52,411 nucleotides of DNA from Bradyrhizobium sp. NAS80.1 (lineage in GTDB: Bacteria > Pseudomonadota > Alphaproteobacteria > Rhizobiales > Xanthobacteraceae): NCBI RefSeq assembly GCF_001908205.1, contig NZ_LGHL01000071.1, positions 1-52,411 on the forward strand, read 5' to 3'. How positions within the stretch are numbered: position 1 is the stretch's first letter; each line of letters begins with the position of its first letter. Position numbers and translations under genes: made by a program. The notes under the pieces are model-generated. The model was given only the letters and a program-made list of their open reading frames with translations, made no database searches and was not told where the DNA came from. This document shows, one piece after another, positions 33,130-41,553 of the stretch.

Positions 33130-33611
33130 TGCGTGTTGCTGTCATCGCGGTGGGCCGGCTGAAGCAGGGCCCCGAACGGGAGCTTGCCGACCGCTATTTC
33201 GAGCGGTTCGACGAGGCCGGCCGCAAGCTCGGATTCCGCGAGCTGTCGATCCACGAAATTCCCGAAAGCCGCGCGCGCGACGCCGTGACACGGATGGCCG
33301 AAGAGGCCACGGCGATCGGCGCGCATATTCCGGAAAAATCGATCCTGGTGGCGCTGGACGAGCGCGGCCAGAATCTCGATTCCACGGTATTCGCACGGCA
33401 TCTGGGGCGCTGGCGCGACGAGGGTGCCGGTCATACTGTCTTCGTGATCGGAGGGGCGGACGGACTTTCGCCCGAATTGCGCCGTAAGGCCAAGCTCGCG
33501 ATCGCTTTCGGCTCTGCGACCTGGCCGCATCAAATGGTCCGCGTCATGCTTCTGGAACAGCTTTATCGGGCCGCCACCATTCTGGCCGGCCACCCCTATC
33601 ACCGCGCGTGA
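33129..33611 (+). CDS. rlmH: 23S rRNA (pseudouridine1915-N3)-methyltransferase
   Basis: A 160-residue SPOUT-class methyltransferase that modifies pseudouridine 1915 in helix 69 of 23S rRNA, on assembled 70S ribosomes. Typical features are the MRVAVIAVGRLKQGPERELADRYFERF start, LVALDERGQNLDS, VFVIGGADGLSPELR (the SAM-binding knot) and the end GSATWPHQMVRVMLLEQLYRAATILAGHPYHR. Length is normal. The region before its ATG is a 14-bp tandem repeat with only a weak GAAG as binding site, so its translation may be modest or repeat-dependent. Confidence 0.97.
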   Translation: MRVAVIAVGRLKQGPERELADRYFERFDEAGRKLGFRELSIHEIPESRARDAVTRMAEEATAIGAHIPEKSILVALDERGQNLDSTVFARHLGRWRDEGAGHTVFVIGGADGLSPELRRKAKLAIAFGSATWPHQMVRVMLLEQLYRAATILAGHPYHRA

Positions 33612-33644
33612 TGCGCGCCACAACGAGCACCTTTGCGTAACGCG

Positions 33645-34953
33645 ATGCGAGCGCCGATCCTCCACCTGCTGCTGATCGCAAGCCTCTCAGGCGCAAGCCT
33701 CGCGCAAGCTCAGACGGCGGCGCCGCAGAGCGCGGAGATCTCGCCCGACGCGATCAAGCAGCGCGAGCAGGAGCTGGAAGCCGCCCGCGCAAGGCAGAAG
33801 AGCGCGGAGGAAGCCCAGGCCAAGCTGAAGGCCGAGATCACCTCCCTCGGACAGGACCGCACCCAGCTCAATCAGCAGTTGATCGACACCGCCGCCAATG
33901 TGCGCAACGTCGAGAGCAAGATCGACGAAGCCGCAGCACGCCTGCAGTCGCTGAACGGCCGCGAGCAGCAGATGCGCTCTTCGCTTGATTCGCGCCGCGC
34001 CGACATCATCGAGGTGCTGGCGGCCCTGCAGCGCGCCGGCCGGCGCACGCCGCCGGCGCTACTGGTACGCCCCGAAGATGCGCTGCAATCACTGCGCACG
34101 GCGATGCTGCTCGGCGCCGTCGTGCCGGAATTGCGCGGCCGCGCAGAGAAGCTCGCGAGTGAGCTCGGCGAGCTCGTCGCCTTGCGCAAGACCATCGCCA
34201 CCGAGCGCGACCAGCTCGCCCTGGATCGCGACAGGATCCGCAACGACCAGACCCGGCTCACCGCCCTGGTCGACGAGCGGCAGCGCCAGCAGGCGGCACG
34301 CGAAAAGGACCTCGATGCCGAGAATTCGCGCGCGATCACGCTTTCAAAGCAGGTTGGCGATCTCCAGGGGCTGATCGCCAAGATGGAGCAGGATCTGCAA
34401 AGCGCGGCCAAGGCGGCTGAGGCCGCAAGGCAGGCCGAGGCAAAAGCGGCCGCCAGCGCCAAGTCCGGTCCGGCCGCTTTCAAGGACCGTTCCCGGACGA
34501 CCCCGGCGATCGCCTTCGCCTCGGCCAAGGGTCTCCTGCCTCTTCCGGTTAACGGTAACAAGATCAGGGATTTCGGCGGTTCCGACGGGATCGGCGGGGT
34601 CCAGAAGGGCATTTCGCTGGCAAGTCGGCCCGGATCGCAGGTCACGACGCCGTGCGACGGCTGGGTGGTCTATGCCGGCCCGTTCCGCAGCTATGGACAA
34701 CTCTTGATCCTCAATGCCGGGGGCGGGTATCATGTCCTGATCGCCGGGATGGAGCGCATTTCGGTCAATATCGGACAGTTTGTGCTCACGGGGGGAGCCG
34801 GTCGCGACCATGGGATCGACCTCTCAAGTCGCCTCCATTCTCGCCACGAACGCGAGTCAACCTGTGCTCTATGTTGAGTTCCGCAAAGACGGCACTCCAA
34901 TCGATCCAGGCCCATGGTGGGCCGCAAATGAAGGCGAGAAGGTTCGCGGATGA
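33645..34953 (+). pseudogene. EnvC/M23-like murein hydrolase activator with a C-terminal frameshift
   Basis: A secreted protein with signal peptide MRAPILHLLLIASLSGASLAQA, a long coiled coil (about residues 30-260) and a LytM-like domain. The usual zinc ligands are missing (KGISLA in place of a His/Asp pair, and VLYVEFR in place of LHFEIR), as in EnvC-type activators of cell-wall amidases. Reading from ATG 33645 the frame ends wrongly at 34877, but the natural end (VATMGSTSQVASI... PVLYVEFRKDGTPIDPG ... GEKVRG) is encoded one base over. One extra G in the run of six at 34792-34797 explains it. In the restored frame the stop (TGA, 34951-34953) overlaps the ctpA ATG. It is either a recent mutation or a sequencing error. 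Confidence 0.88.
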
Positions 34954-36311
34954 TGCGCAAGACTTCAGTTATCCTCCTCAGCGCGGCTACCGGCGCGGCG
35001 CTGACGCTGTTCGTGACCCAGCCGCGCGCGGTCTTCATGGGCTCCAGCGCGCGAGCCGCCACTGCGGACACCTATCGCCAGCTCAACCTGTTCGGCGACG
35101 TCTTCGAGCGCGTGCGCTCCGACTATGTCGAGAAGCCCGACGACACCAAGCTGATCGAATCCGCCATCAGCGGCATGCTCACCGGTCTCGATCCGCATTC
35201 GAGCTACATGGACGCCAAGAGCTTCCGCGACATGCAGGTGCAGACCCGCGGTGAGTTCGGCGGTCTCGGCATCGAAGTCACGATGGAAGACGGCCTGATC
35301 AAGGTGGTCTCGCCGATCGACGACACGCCGGCCTCGCGCGCCGGCATCATGGCCAACGACATCATCACCAATCTCGACGACGAGGCGGTGCAGGGCCTGA
35401 CCCTGAACCAGGCGGTCGAGAAGATGCGCGGTCCGGTCAACACCAAGATCAAGCTCAAGATCATCCGCAAGGGCCAGGACAATCCGATCGACGTCACCCT
35501 GGTGCGCGACAACATCCGCGTCCGCTCGGTGCGCGCGCGCGTCGAGGCCGACGACATCGCCTACATCCGCATCACCACCTTCAATGAGCAGACCACCGAA
35601 GGCCTGAAGCGCGAGGTCGCCAACCTCTCGAACCAGATCGGTGACAAGCTCAAGGGCTACATCATCGACCTCCGCAACAATCCGGGCGGCCTGCTCGAGG
35701 AAGCAGTCACCGTCTCCGACGCGTTCCTGGAGAAGGGCGAGATCGTGTCGACCCGCGGCCGCAACGCCGAGGAGACCCAGCGCCGCACCGCGCATGCGGG
35801 CGACCTGACCAAGGGCAAGCCGGTTATCGTGCTGGTCAATGGCGGCTCGGCTTCAGCGTCGGAGATCGTCGCCGGCGCGCTCCAGGACCACAAGCGCGCG
35901 ACCATCGTCGGCACGCGCTCGTTCGGCAAGGGCTCGGTGCAGACCATCATTCCGCTCGGCTCGGGCAACGGCGCGCTGCGGCTGACCACGGCGCGCTACT
36001 ACACGCCGTCGGGTAAGTCGATCCAGGCCAAGGGCATCGTGCCCGACATCGAAGTGCTCCAGGACGTGCCGGACGAACTGAAGTCGCGCACCGACACCAA
36101 GGGCGAGGCGTCACTGCGCGGCCACCTGAAGAACGACGGCGACGAGAAGACCGGTTCGCAGTCCTACGTCCCGCCGGACGCCAAGGACGACAAGGCGCTC
36201 AAGATGGCCGACGACCTGCTCCACGGTATCAAGAACAGCGCCTCCGCGGCGCCGACGCCGGGCAGCGACAACAAGGGCACGACGACCGACAAGGCCAAGG
36301 CTGCGAATTAA
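34950..36311 (+). CDS. ctpA: Carboxy-terminal processing protease (S41 family)
   Basis: A 453-residue periplasmic or membrane-anchored protease with a hydrophobic N-terminus (VILLSAATGAALTLFV). A PDZ domain (about 85-165; GEFGGLGIEVTMEDGLIKVVSPIDDTPASRAGI) precedes the S41 core, with LRNNPGGLLEEAV, the Ser302 region in GGSASASEIVAGAL and Lys327 in SFGKGSVQT. It trims C-termini of envelope proteins and in other bacteria controls cell-wall hydrolases, which fits its EnvC-like neighbour. The low-complexity Lys/Asp/Thr-rich tail is typical. Start is ATG 34950, overlapping the upstream stop; ATG 34953 is possible. A strong terminator follows. Confidence 0.95.
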   Translation: MMRKTSVILLSAATGAALTLFVTQPRAVFMGSSARAATADTYRQLNLFGDVFERVRSDYVEKPDDTKLIESAISGMLTGLDPHSSYMDAKSFRDMQVQTRGEFGGLGIEVTMEDGLIKVVSPIDDTPASRAGIMANDIITNLDDEAVQGLTLNQAVEKMRGPVNTKIKLKIIRKGQDNPIDVTLVRDNIRVRSVRARVEADDIAYIRITTFNEQTTEGLKREVANLSNQIGDKLKGYIIDLRNNPGGLLEEAVTVSDAFLEKGEIVSTRGRNAEETQRRTAHAGDLTKGKPVIVLVNGGSASASEIVAGALQDHKRATIVGTRSFGKGSVQTIIPLGSGNGALRLTTARYYTPSGKSIQAKGIVPDIEVLQDVPDELKSRTDTKGEASLRGHLKNDGDEKTGSQSYVPPDAKDDKALKMADDLLHGIKNSASAAPTPGSDNKGTTTDKAKAAN

Positions 36312-36367
36312 GGCAGCGAACCAGGCCGGCGATGTAAGTCGGCGCAACCCACGCGATCTCTCGAAAA

Positions 36368-36393
36368 GGGCGGCTCCCGGAGCCGCCCTTTTT
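36368..36393 (+). terminator. Rho-independent terminator after ctpA
   Basis: GGGCGGCT-CCCGG-AGCCGCCC is a perfect 8-bp stem followed by TTTTT, about 57 bases after the ctpA stop. It is a clear classical terminator. Confidence 0.93.
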
Positions 36394-36486
36394 GCGTGGA
36401 AGTCTGCCCGTCCCCCCGGTCTATCCCGGCCTGCCGCCGCTTGACCTCGGCGTGGTATCGTCGGCGTAAGTGATTCGGGATCGCGC

Positions 36487-37698
36487 ATGACTGAGACGGC
36501 CGATGATCTGAGTGCCCCGCTCGGACAAAACAGCCCGCGCCGGAGACGCCGGCTGCAGCTGCCGTTCACGGCTATGCAGGCGCTTGCCGTCTTTCTTGGC
36601 CTGTTCCTCGTCTCCTTCGCCGGCTTCGCCATCTTCAACAAGGATCCGCTCGGCGGCGAGCCGATGGCGCGGATCGCGATCCGCGAGCCCAAAGCCACGG
36701 ACGAGAAGCCGGCCGCCGCCGGCCTGGGCCAGGAAAGCAAGCGCGAAATCAAGGAGACGCCGAAGCAGGCCACCCCGGGCGATCAGAAGACCGTCACCAT
36801 GATCGACGGCTCCACTGGCGCGCGCCGTGACGTGGTGATCGGCAGCGGCGATGCAGCGGATATCGGCGAGGCGGCTTCCGCACCGCCGCCCGTCATGGCC
36901 GGAATCGATCCGAAGCTTCTGGAGAAATCACGCTACGGCATGATCCCGGTGGTCTCCAACGGGCTGAAACCGTTCAACGTCTATGCGGCGGACGCCGACC
37001 GCGCCAAGGCCGCCAGGATGCCGGTGGTCGCGATCGTCATCGGCGGTCTCGGCGTCGGCGCCGCCAAGACCACCGATGCCATCATGAAGCTGCCGCCGGC
37101 AATTACGCTCGCCTTCACGCCCTATGGCACCGATCCCGGCAAGCTCGCCGAGCGGGCCCGCGCCCAGCGCCACGAGATCTTCCTCCAGATCCCGATGGAG
37201 CCCTACGATTTCCCCGACAACGATCCGGGGCCGCAGACGCTGCTGACCTCGCTCGGTACCGACCAGAACATGGACCGCCTTTACTGGCATCTGAGCCGGA
37301 TGCAGGGCTATGCCGGCATCACCAATTTCATGGGCGCCCGCTTCGTGGCGACGGAGGCGGCGATGCAGCCGATCATCCGCGAGGCGGCCAAGCGCGGGCT
37401 CGGTTTCTTCGACGACGGCTCCTCGCCCCGCAGCGTCGCGCCCCAGGCCGCGGCGGGTCAGGCGATGCCGTTCGGCAAGGGCGACATCGCGATCGATGTG
37501 GTGCCGACCCCGGCCGAGATCGACCGCGCCCTGAACAAGCTCGAATCGGCGGCGCGCGAGCGCGGCGCGGCCGTCGGCACTGCCTCCGCCCTCCCGGTCT
37601 CGATCGAGCGCATCGGCGCCTGGACCAAGACATTGGGCGACCGAGGTATCCTTTTGGTGCCATTGACAACCGCGATGCTGAAATCAAAATCCAGCTAA
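36487..37698 (+). CDS. Divergent polysaccharide deacetylase family protein (YibQ-like)
   Basis: A 403-residue protein. A basic cytoplasmic N-terminus precedes one membrane helix (about 28-52; FTAMQALAVFLGLFLVSFAGFAIF), then a low-complexity linker rich in Lys, Ala and Pro, and a periplasmic domain from about residue 178 (VVAIVIGGLGVGAAKTTDAIMKLPPAITLAFTPYG, then RHEIFLQIPMEPYDFPDNDPGPQTL). The pattern is that of the divergent polysaccharide deacetylase family found beside envC and ctpA in many proteobacteria. The enzymatic role is unproven. It is preceded by the ctpA terminator. Confidence 0.9.
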   Translation: MTETADDLSAPLGQNSPRRRRRLQLPFTAMQALAVFLGLFLVSFAGFAIFNKDPLGGEPMARIAIREPKATDEKPAAAGLGQESKREIKETPKQATPGDQKTVTMIDGSTGARRDVVIGSGDAADIGEAASAPPPVMAGIDPKLLEKSRYGMIPVVSNGLKPFNVYAADADRAKAARMPVVAIVIGGLGVGAAKTTDAIMKLPPAITLAFTPYGTDPGKLAERARAQRHEIFLQIPMEPYDFPDNDPGPQTLLTSLGTDQNMDRLYWHLSRMQGYAGITNFMGARFVATEAAMQPIIREAAKRGLGFFDDGSSPRSVAPQAAAGQAMPFGKGDIAIDVVPTPAEIDRALNKLESAARERGAAVGTASALPVSIERIGAWTKTLGDRGILLVPLTTAMLKSKSS

Positions 37699-37774
37699 AT
37701 CAACGAATTGGTACGGCACGGGTCCCGCGGGGCCGATTAAGCCTTACCGAAGAGCACGCGAGAGGTTTGGCGGA

Positions 37775-38281
37775 ATGGCGCGTTACGAGGATCTGCCCTA
37801 CCGGACCTGCGTCGGTGTGATGCTGATCAACAAAAAGGGACTGGTGTTCATCGGCCGCCGCGCCGGCGGCATCGAACGTGTCGACGACAGCCACGTCTGG
37901 CAGATGCCGCAAGGCGGCGTCGATCCCGGAGAGGACACCTGGGACGCGGCCAGGCGCGAGCTCTACGAGGAGACCAGCGTGCGCTCGGTCGAGCGGCTCG
38001 GCGAGGTCCCCGACTGGCTGATCTACGACATTCCGCGCACGGTTGCGGGGCGCGCCTGGAAAGGCCGCTACCGCGGCCAGCGCCAGAAATGGTTCGCGGT
38101 GCGCTTCACCGGCAAGGACAGCGAGATCAACGTCGAAAAGCCCGGCGGTGGCGGCCACAAGGCCGAGTTCGTGAGTTGGCGTTGGGAGCCGATGAAGAAT
38201 CTCCCTGAATTGATCATTCCGTTCAAGCGCCCGGTCTATGAGCGCGTAGTGAAGGAATTTTCCGCGCTGGCGGATGAATAG
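37775..38281 (+). CDS. rppH: RNA pyrophosphohydrolase (Nudix), first copy
   Basis: A 168-residue Nudix hydrolase. The start MARYEDLPYRTCVGVMLINKKGLVFIGRRA and the box GGVDPGEDTWDAARRELYEETSV (about 47-69) match RppH, which removes pyrophosphate from the 5' end of mRNA and starts its decay. QMPQGGVDPGED is typical of the RppH branch. GRYRGQRQKWFAVRFTGKDSEIN follows. It lies 76 bases after the deacetylase gene. A second, related copy lies downstream across a repeat element, so the division of labour is unknown. Confidence 0.94.
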   Translation: MARYEDLPYRTCVGVMLINKKGLVFIGRRAGGIERVDDSHVWQMPQGGVDPGEDTWDAARRELYEETSVRSVERLGEVPDWLIYDIPRTVAGRAWKGRYRGQRQKWFAVRFTGKDSEINVEKPGGGGHKAEFVSWRWEPMKNLPELIIPFKRPVYERVVKEFSALADE

Positions 38282-38304
38282 GATCTGCCGCCGCGCTCCC
38301 GGTC

Positions 38305-38457
38305 GTTGTCCCCGCCTTGTGCGCAATTGCGCACTGGGGCGGGGGGTCCATGCCCCCAGGGAGAAGTTGGCAACGGATAGCAACCACGACCTTTCAACCA
38401 ACGACCGCCTGTGGTTATGGATTCCGGGCTCGCGCTTTGCGCGCCCCGGAATGACGA
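38305..38457. repeat. Dispersed palindromic intergenic element
   Basis: The spacer between the two rppH-like genes contains GCGCAATTGCGC (38321-38332) and, at its right end, TGGATTCCGGGCTCGCGC followed by GCGCGCCCCGGAATGAC. The same right-end sequence, nearly identical, occurs at 46008-46047, which shows the two are copies of one repeat family. Confidence 0.75.
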
Positions 38458-38473
38458 AGAAAGAAGTCTGCGT

Positions 38474-38974
38474 GTGACCGATCAGAAGCCCTACCGTCCC
38501 AATGTCGGGATCGCTCTTTTCAATGCCGAAGGCCGTGTGCTGATCGGCCACCGCTTCAAGGGCGACGGGCCCGAGATCATCCTGCCCGGCCTCGACTGGC
38601 AGATGCCGCAAGGCGGCGTCGACGAAGGCGAGAATTTGCGCGATGCCGCGATGCGCGAGCTCTGGGAGGAGACCAACGTCGTCAGCGCTGACTATCTCGG
38701 CGAGACCGACTGGTTCACCTACGAATTCCCGCCCTATGACGGACCGCAAACCCATCGCCTGGCAAAATTCCGCGGGCAGCGGCAAAAATGGTTCGCGCTG
38801 CGCTTCACCGGCAAGGATGACGAGATCGATCCGCTGACGCCGCGCAACGGACAGCCCGCGGAGTTCGACGCGTGGCGCTGGGAGCGCCTCGACCGTGTCG
38901 CCGATCTCGTGGTGCCGTTCCGCCGCGACGTCTACCGCGCCGTGGCGCAGCAGTTTGCGCCCTTCGAAAACTAA
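38474..38974 (+). CDS. RNA pyrophosphohydrolase-like Nudix protein, second copy
   Basis: A 166-residue Nudix protein clearly paralogous to the preceding gene: YRPNVGIALFNAEGRVLIGHRF, QMPQGGVDEGENLRDAAMRELWEETNV (about 43-69), KFRGQRQKWFALRFTGKDDEIDP. It has an aspartate-rich variation (GDGPEIILPGLDWQMPQGG). The start is GTG 38474 (MTDQKPYRPN); upstream residues in the frame come from the dispersed repeat. It may be a second mRNA decapping enzyme or a dinucleoside polyphosphate hydrolase. Confidence 0.9.
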   Translation: MTDQKPYRPNVGIALFNAEGRVLIGHRFKGDGPEIILPGLDWQMPQGGVDEGENLRDAAMRELWEETNVVSADYLGETDWFTYEFPPYDGPQTHRLAKFRGQRQKWFALRFTGKDDEIDPLTPRNGQPAEFDAWRWERLDRVADLVVPFRRDVYRAVAQQFAPFEN

Positions 38975-39007
38975 AGTATCGAAAACAACCCCATGCACAG
39001 TAGCCGG

Positions 39008-39334
39008 TCATTGCGGGTGCGATGCGCAGTGGTGGTTGTGAAATGACTGACATGTCGGGATGAATCGGCGAAAGCGCGCAATCATCGCAGGGTCAGCCAG
39101 TAGCGCTCCTGCGGAGTCAACCGCATAGAGCTCGCAGCGCCGCGGCGATTGCGCGGCATCCGCGCGCTTCTGGCGCTGCTCCAGCGCCATGTTGCGCGCG
39201 GCTTCCACGTTCGGCTGATCGAGCGCCGCACCGGTGAAACCGCCGATGCTCAGGGCAAAGGCCTTGTAGTCGCCGGCGGCGGAATATTCGCTGGTGAGAT
39301 AGCCGCGCACGCGCTCATTGATGAACGACACCAT
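39008..39334 (-). CDS. Hypothetical protein, possibly a gene remnant
   Basis: A 108-residue frame (from ATG 39334) that I do not recognise. The middle part, GDYKAFALSIGGFTGAALDQPNVEAARNMALEQRQKRADAAQSPRRCELYAVD, looks like real protein, but the last 25 residues (IARFRRFIPTCQSFHNHHC...) do not, and protein-like sequence continues upstream of the ATG without another start (KLCCTAPPSPSAAISGKFPAD). This suggests a decayed fragment of a longer gene. There is no good ribosome binding site. It lies between the rppH copies and the ATP synthase operon. Confidence 0.4.
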   Translation of the reverse strand: MVSFINERVRGYLTSEYSAAGDYKAFALSIGGFTGAALDQPNVEAARNMALEQRQKRADAAQSPRRCELYAVDSAGALLADPAMIARFRRFIPTCQSFHNHHCASHPQ

Positions 39335-39452
39335 GTCGGCCGGGAATTTGCCGCTGATCGCAGCGGACGGCGAAGGCGGCGCGGTGCAACAAAGTTTCAG
39401 CGCCCGCCACGGTGGTGACGAGCGCTGAACTTATTCAGGAATTTGTGGTTTG

Positions 39453-39478
39453 AGCCCCGGCGCGGGTGCCCCGGGGCT
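39453..39478 (-). terminator. Hairpin at the end of the ATP synthase operon
   Basis: On the minus strand AGCCCCGG pairs with CCGGGGCT around a 10-base loop; the stem begins at the last base of the atpC stop codon. It is GC-rich but lacks a T tract on the transcribed side. Confidence 0.55.
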
Positions 39479-39885
39479 TAATGCATAGCCGTGGTGTTGA
39501 GCTGCTGCTGGATGCTCTTGAAGTGGTCGAGCCGCTCGATGGCTTGATCGAGCTCGTCGCCCCGATGCTCCTTCAGCCCCTCTTCCATCTCCGCGATGGT
39601 CTCGGCGAACTGCGCCCGATCGAGCTCCTCGATCGACGTCGCAACGTCGGCGAGAACGGTAAGACGGTCGGCGGAAACTTCCGCGAGGCCACCGAGCACA
39701 ATGACCTTCTGCCTCTGGCCGCCGGCGATGATCGTCAGGATACCCGGCCGCATCGCAGCCACGAGGGGTGCATGCCCGGCGAGCACACCGAAGTCGCCTT
39801 CCCAGCCGGGGACGTCGACCTGGTCGACCTCGCCCGCGAATGCGAGCTTTTCCGGAGAGACGAGATCAAAGTGGAAGGTGGCCAT
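39478..39885 (-). CDS. atpC: F1F0 ATP synthase epsilon subunit
   Basis: A 135-residue epsilon subunit (MATFHFDLVSPEKLAFAGEVDQVDVPGWEGDFGVLAGHAPLVAAMRPGIL). The N-terminal beta barrel is complete and the C-terminal helical hairpin (RAQFAETIAEMEEGLKEHRGDELDQAIERLDHFKSIQQQL) is present. It regulates the rotor of ATP synthase. Start at ATG 39885; an ORF extension of nine codons upstream comes from repeat sequence. A palindromic repeat separates it from atpD, unlike the tighter spacing in most operons. Last gene of atpHAGDC. Confidence 0.96.
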   Translation of the reverse strand: MATFHFDLVSPEKLAFAGEVDQVDVPGWEGDFGVLAGHAPLVAAMRPGILTIIAGGQRQKVIVLGGLAEVSADRLTVLADVATSIEELDRAQFAETIAEMEEGLKEHRGDELDQAIERLDHFKSIQQQLNTTAMH

Positions 39886-39907
39886 GATGTTTCCGCTTGC
39901 TTCGCTT

Positions 39908-40016
39908 GTCACCCGCGGGCTCGACCCACGGGTCCATCAGTCAACGAAAGTTCTCTCTCGATGGATCGCCAGGCTCTGCGAAAGACGCGCTTTGCGCTTT
40001 TGTCCGGCGATGACGA
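39908..40016. repeat. Palindromic element inserted between atpD and atpC
   Basis: The 142-bp spacer contains GTCACCCGCGGGCTCGACCC and GGGTCCATC near one end and GATGGATCGCC ... GTCCGGCGATGACGAG near the other, an arrangement typical of Bradyrhizobium dispersed repeats. The F1 genes in this operon are otherwise separated by ordinary spacers. Confidence 0.6.
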
Positions 40017-40027
40017 GATGAGAAAGC

Positions 40028-41470
40028 TTAGGCCGCTTCGGCAGCCATCTTCTTGCCCTTCTCGACCGCCTCTTCGATGGTGCCGACCATGTAGAAGGCG
40101 GCTTCCGGCAGGTGGTCATACTTGCCTTCGCAGAGGCCGCGGAAGCCCTTGATGGTGTCCGCGAGTTCGACAAACTTGCCGGGCGAGCCGGTGAAGACTT
40201 CGGCGACGAAGAAGGGCTGCGACAGGAAGCGCTCGATCTTGCGGGCGCGCGCCACGGTGAGCTTGTCTTCTTCCGAAAGCTCGTCCATGCCGAGAATGGC
40301 GATGATGTCCTGAAGCGACTTGTAGCGCTGCAGCACCTGCTGAACCATACGGGCGGTCTGGTAGTGCTCCTCACCGACGACGAGCGGCGAGAGCATGCGC
40401 GAGGTCGAGTCGAGCGGGTCCACCGCGGGGTAGATGCCCTTTTCCGAGATCGCGCGCGACAGCACGGTGGTGGCGTCCAAGTGCGCGAACGAGGTCGCGG
40501 GCGCCGGGTCGGTCAAGTCGTCGGCCGGAACGTAGATGGCCTGCACCGAGGTGATCGAACCCTTCTGCGTGGTGGTGATGCGTTCCTGGAGCGCGCCCAT
40601 GTCCGTGGCGAGCGTCGGCTGATAACCCACCGCCGAAGGAATACGGCCGAGCAGCGCCGACACTTCGGAGCCTGCCTGGGTGAAGCGGAAGATGTTGTCG
40701 ACGAAGAACAGCACGTCCTGGCCCTGGTCGCGGAAGTGCTCGGCGACGGTCAGACCGGTGAGGCCGACGCGGGCGCGGGCGCCCGGCGGCTCGTTCATCT
40801 GGCCGAACACCAGCGCACACTTCGACTTCACGCTCGGATCCGGATTCTTCGGATCGGCGTTGACCTTGGACTCGATGAACTCGTGATAGAGGTCGTTGCC
40901 CTCACGGGTACGCTCGCCGACGCCAGCGAACACGGAGTAACCGCCGTGCGCCTTCGCGACGTTGTTGATGAGCTCCTGAATCAGCACGGTCTTGCCGACG
41001 CCGGCGCCACCGAACAGGCCGATCTTGCCGCCCTTGGCGTAGGGCGCGAGCAGGTCGACGACCTTGATGCCGGTGACGAGAATTTCGGCTTCGGTCGACT
41101 GGTCGGTGTAGGACGGCGCTTCCTGGTGGATGGCGCGCAGGCCTTCCGACTTGACCGGACCGGCTTCGTCGATCGGCTCGCCGACGACATTGATGATGCG
41201 GCCGAGCGTGCCTTCACCGACGGGAACGCGGATCGGAGCGCCGGTGTCGGTCACTTCCTGGCCCCGGACGAGACCTTCGGTGGTGTCCATCGCGATCGTG
41301 CGCACGGTGGATTCGCCGAGATGCTGAGCGACTTCGAGCACCAGGCGGTGGCCGCCGTTCTTGGTCTCGAGCGAGTTGAGAATGGCCGGGAGGTGGCCTT
41401 CGAACTGCACGTCGACGACGGCGCCGATGACCTGGGTGACGCGACCGACCTGGGCGGCTGCTGTAGCCAT
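40028..41470 (-). CDS. atpD: F1 ATP synthase beta subunit
   Basis: A 480-residue catalytic subunit. The P-loop GGAGVGKT is at residues 154-161 (LFGGAGVGKTVLIQEL), followed by GERTREGND, the conserved LTGLTVAEHFRDQGQDVLFFVDNIFRFTQAGSEVSALLGR, and LDSTSRMLSPLVVGEEHYQTARMVQQVLQRYKSLQDIIAILGMDELSEEDK (containing the DELSEE regulatory motif). Highly conserved and of normal length. It hydrolyses or makes ATP with the alpha subunit in the cytoplasmic F1 head. Confidence 0.99.
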   Translation of the reverse strand: MATAAAQVGRVTQVIGAVVDVQFEGHLPAILNSLETKNGGHRLVLEVAQHLGESTVRTIAMDTTEGLVRGQEVTDTGAPIRVPVGEGTLGRIINVVGEPIDEAGPVKSEGLRAIHQEAPSYTDQSTEAEILVTGIKVVDLLAPYAKGGKIGLFGGAGVGKTVLIQELINNVAKAHGGYSVFAGVGERTREGNDLYHEFIESKVNADPKNPDPSVKSKCALVFGQMNEPPGARARVGLTGLTVAEHFRDQGQDVLFFVDNIFRFTQAGSEVSALLGRIPSAVGYQPTLATDMGALQERITTTQKGSITSVQAIYVPADDLTDPAPATSFAHLDATTVLSRAISEKGIYPAVDPLDSTSRMLSPLVVGEEHYQTARMVQQVLQRYKSLQDIIAILGMDELSEEDKLTVARARKIERFLSQPFFVAEVFTGSPGKFVELADTIKGFRGLCEGKYDHLPEAAFYMVGTIEEAVEKGKKMAAEAA

Positions 41471-41553
41471 TGAATGTCTCCTTCGATCCGAACTTTTAGA
41501 CCACGGTCAGCTTGACCGGGATGTTGCGTTTGATGGGTACCGATGCGTCTTCG

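Noticed and set aside
38305..38457. CRISPR array in repeated spacers
   Set aside because: The repeats are long palindromes at scattered sites, not evenly spaced direct repeats with unique spacers.
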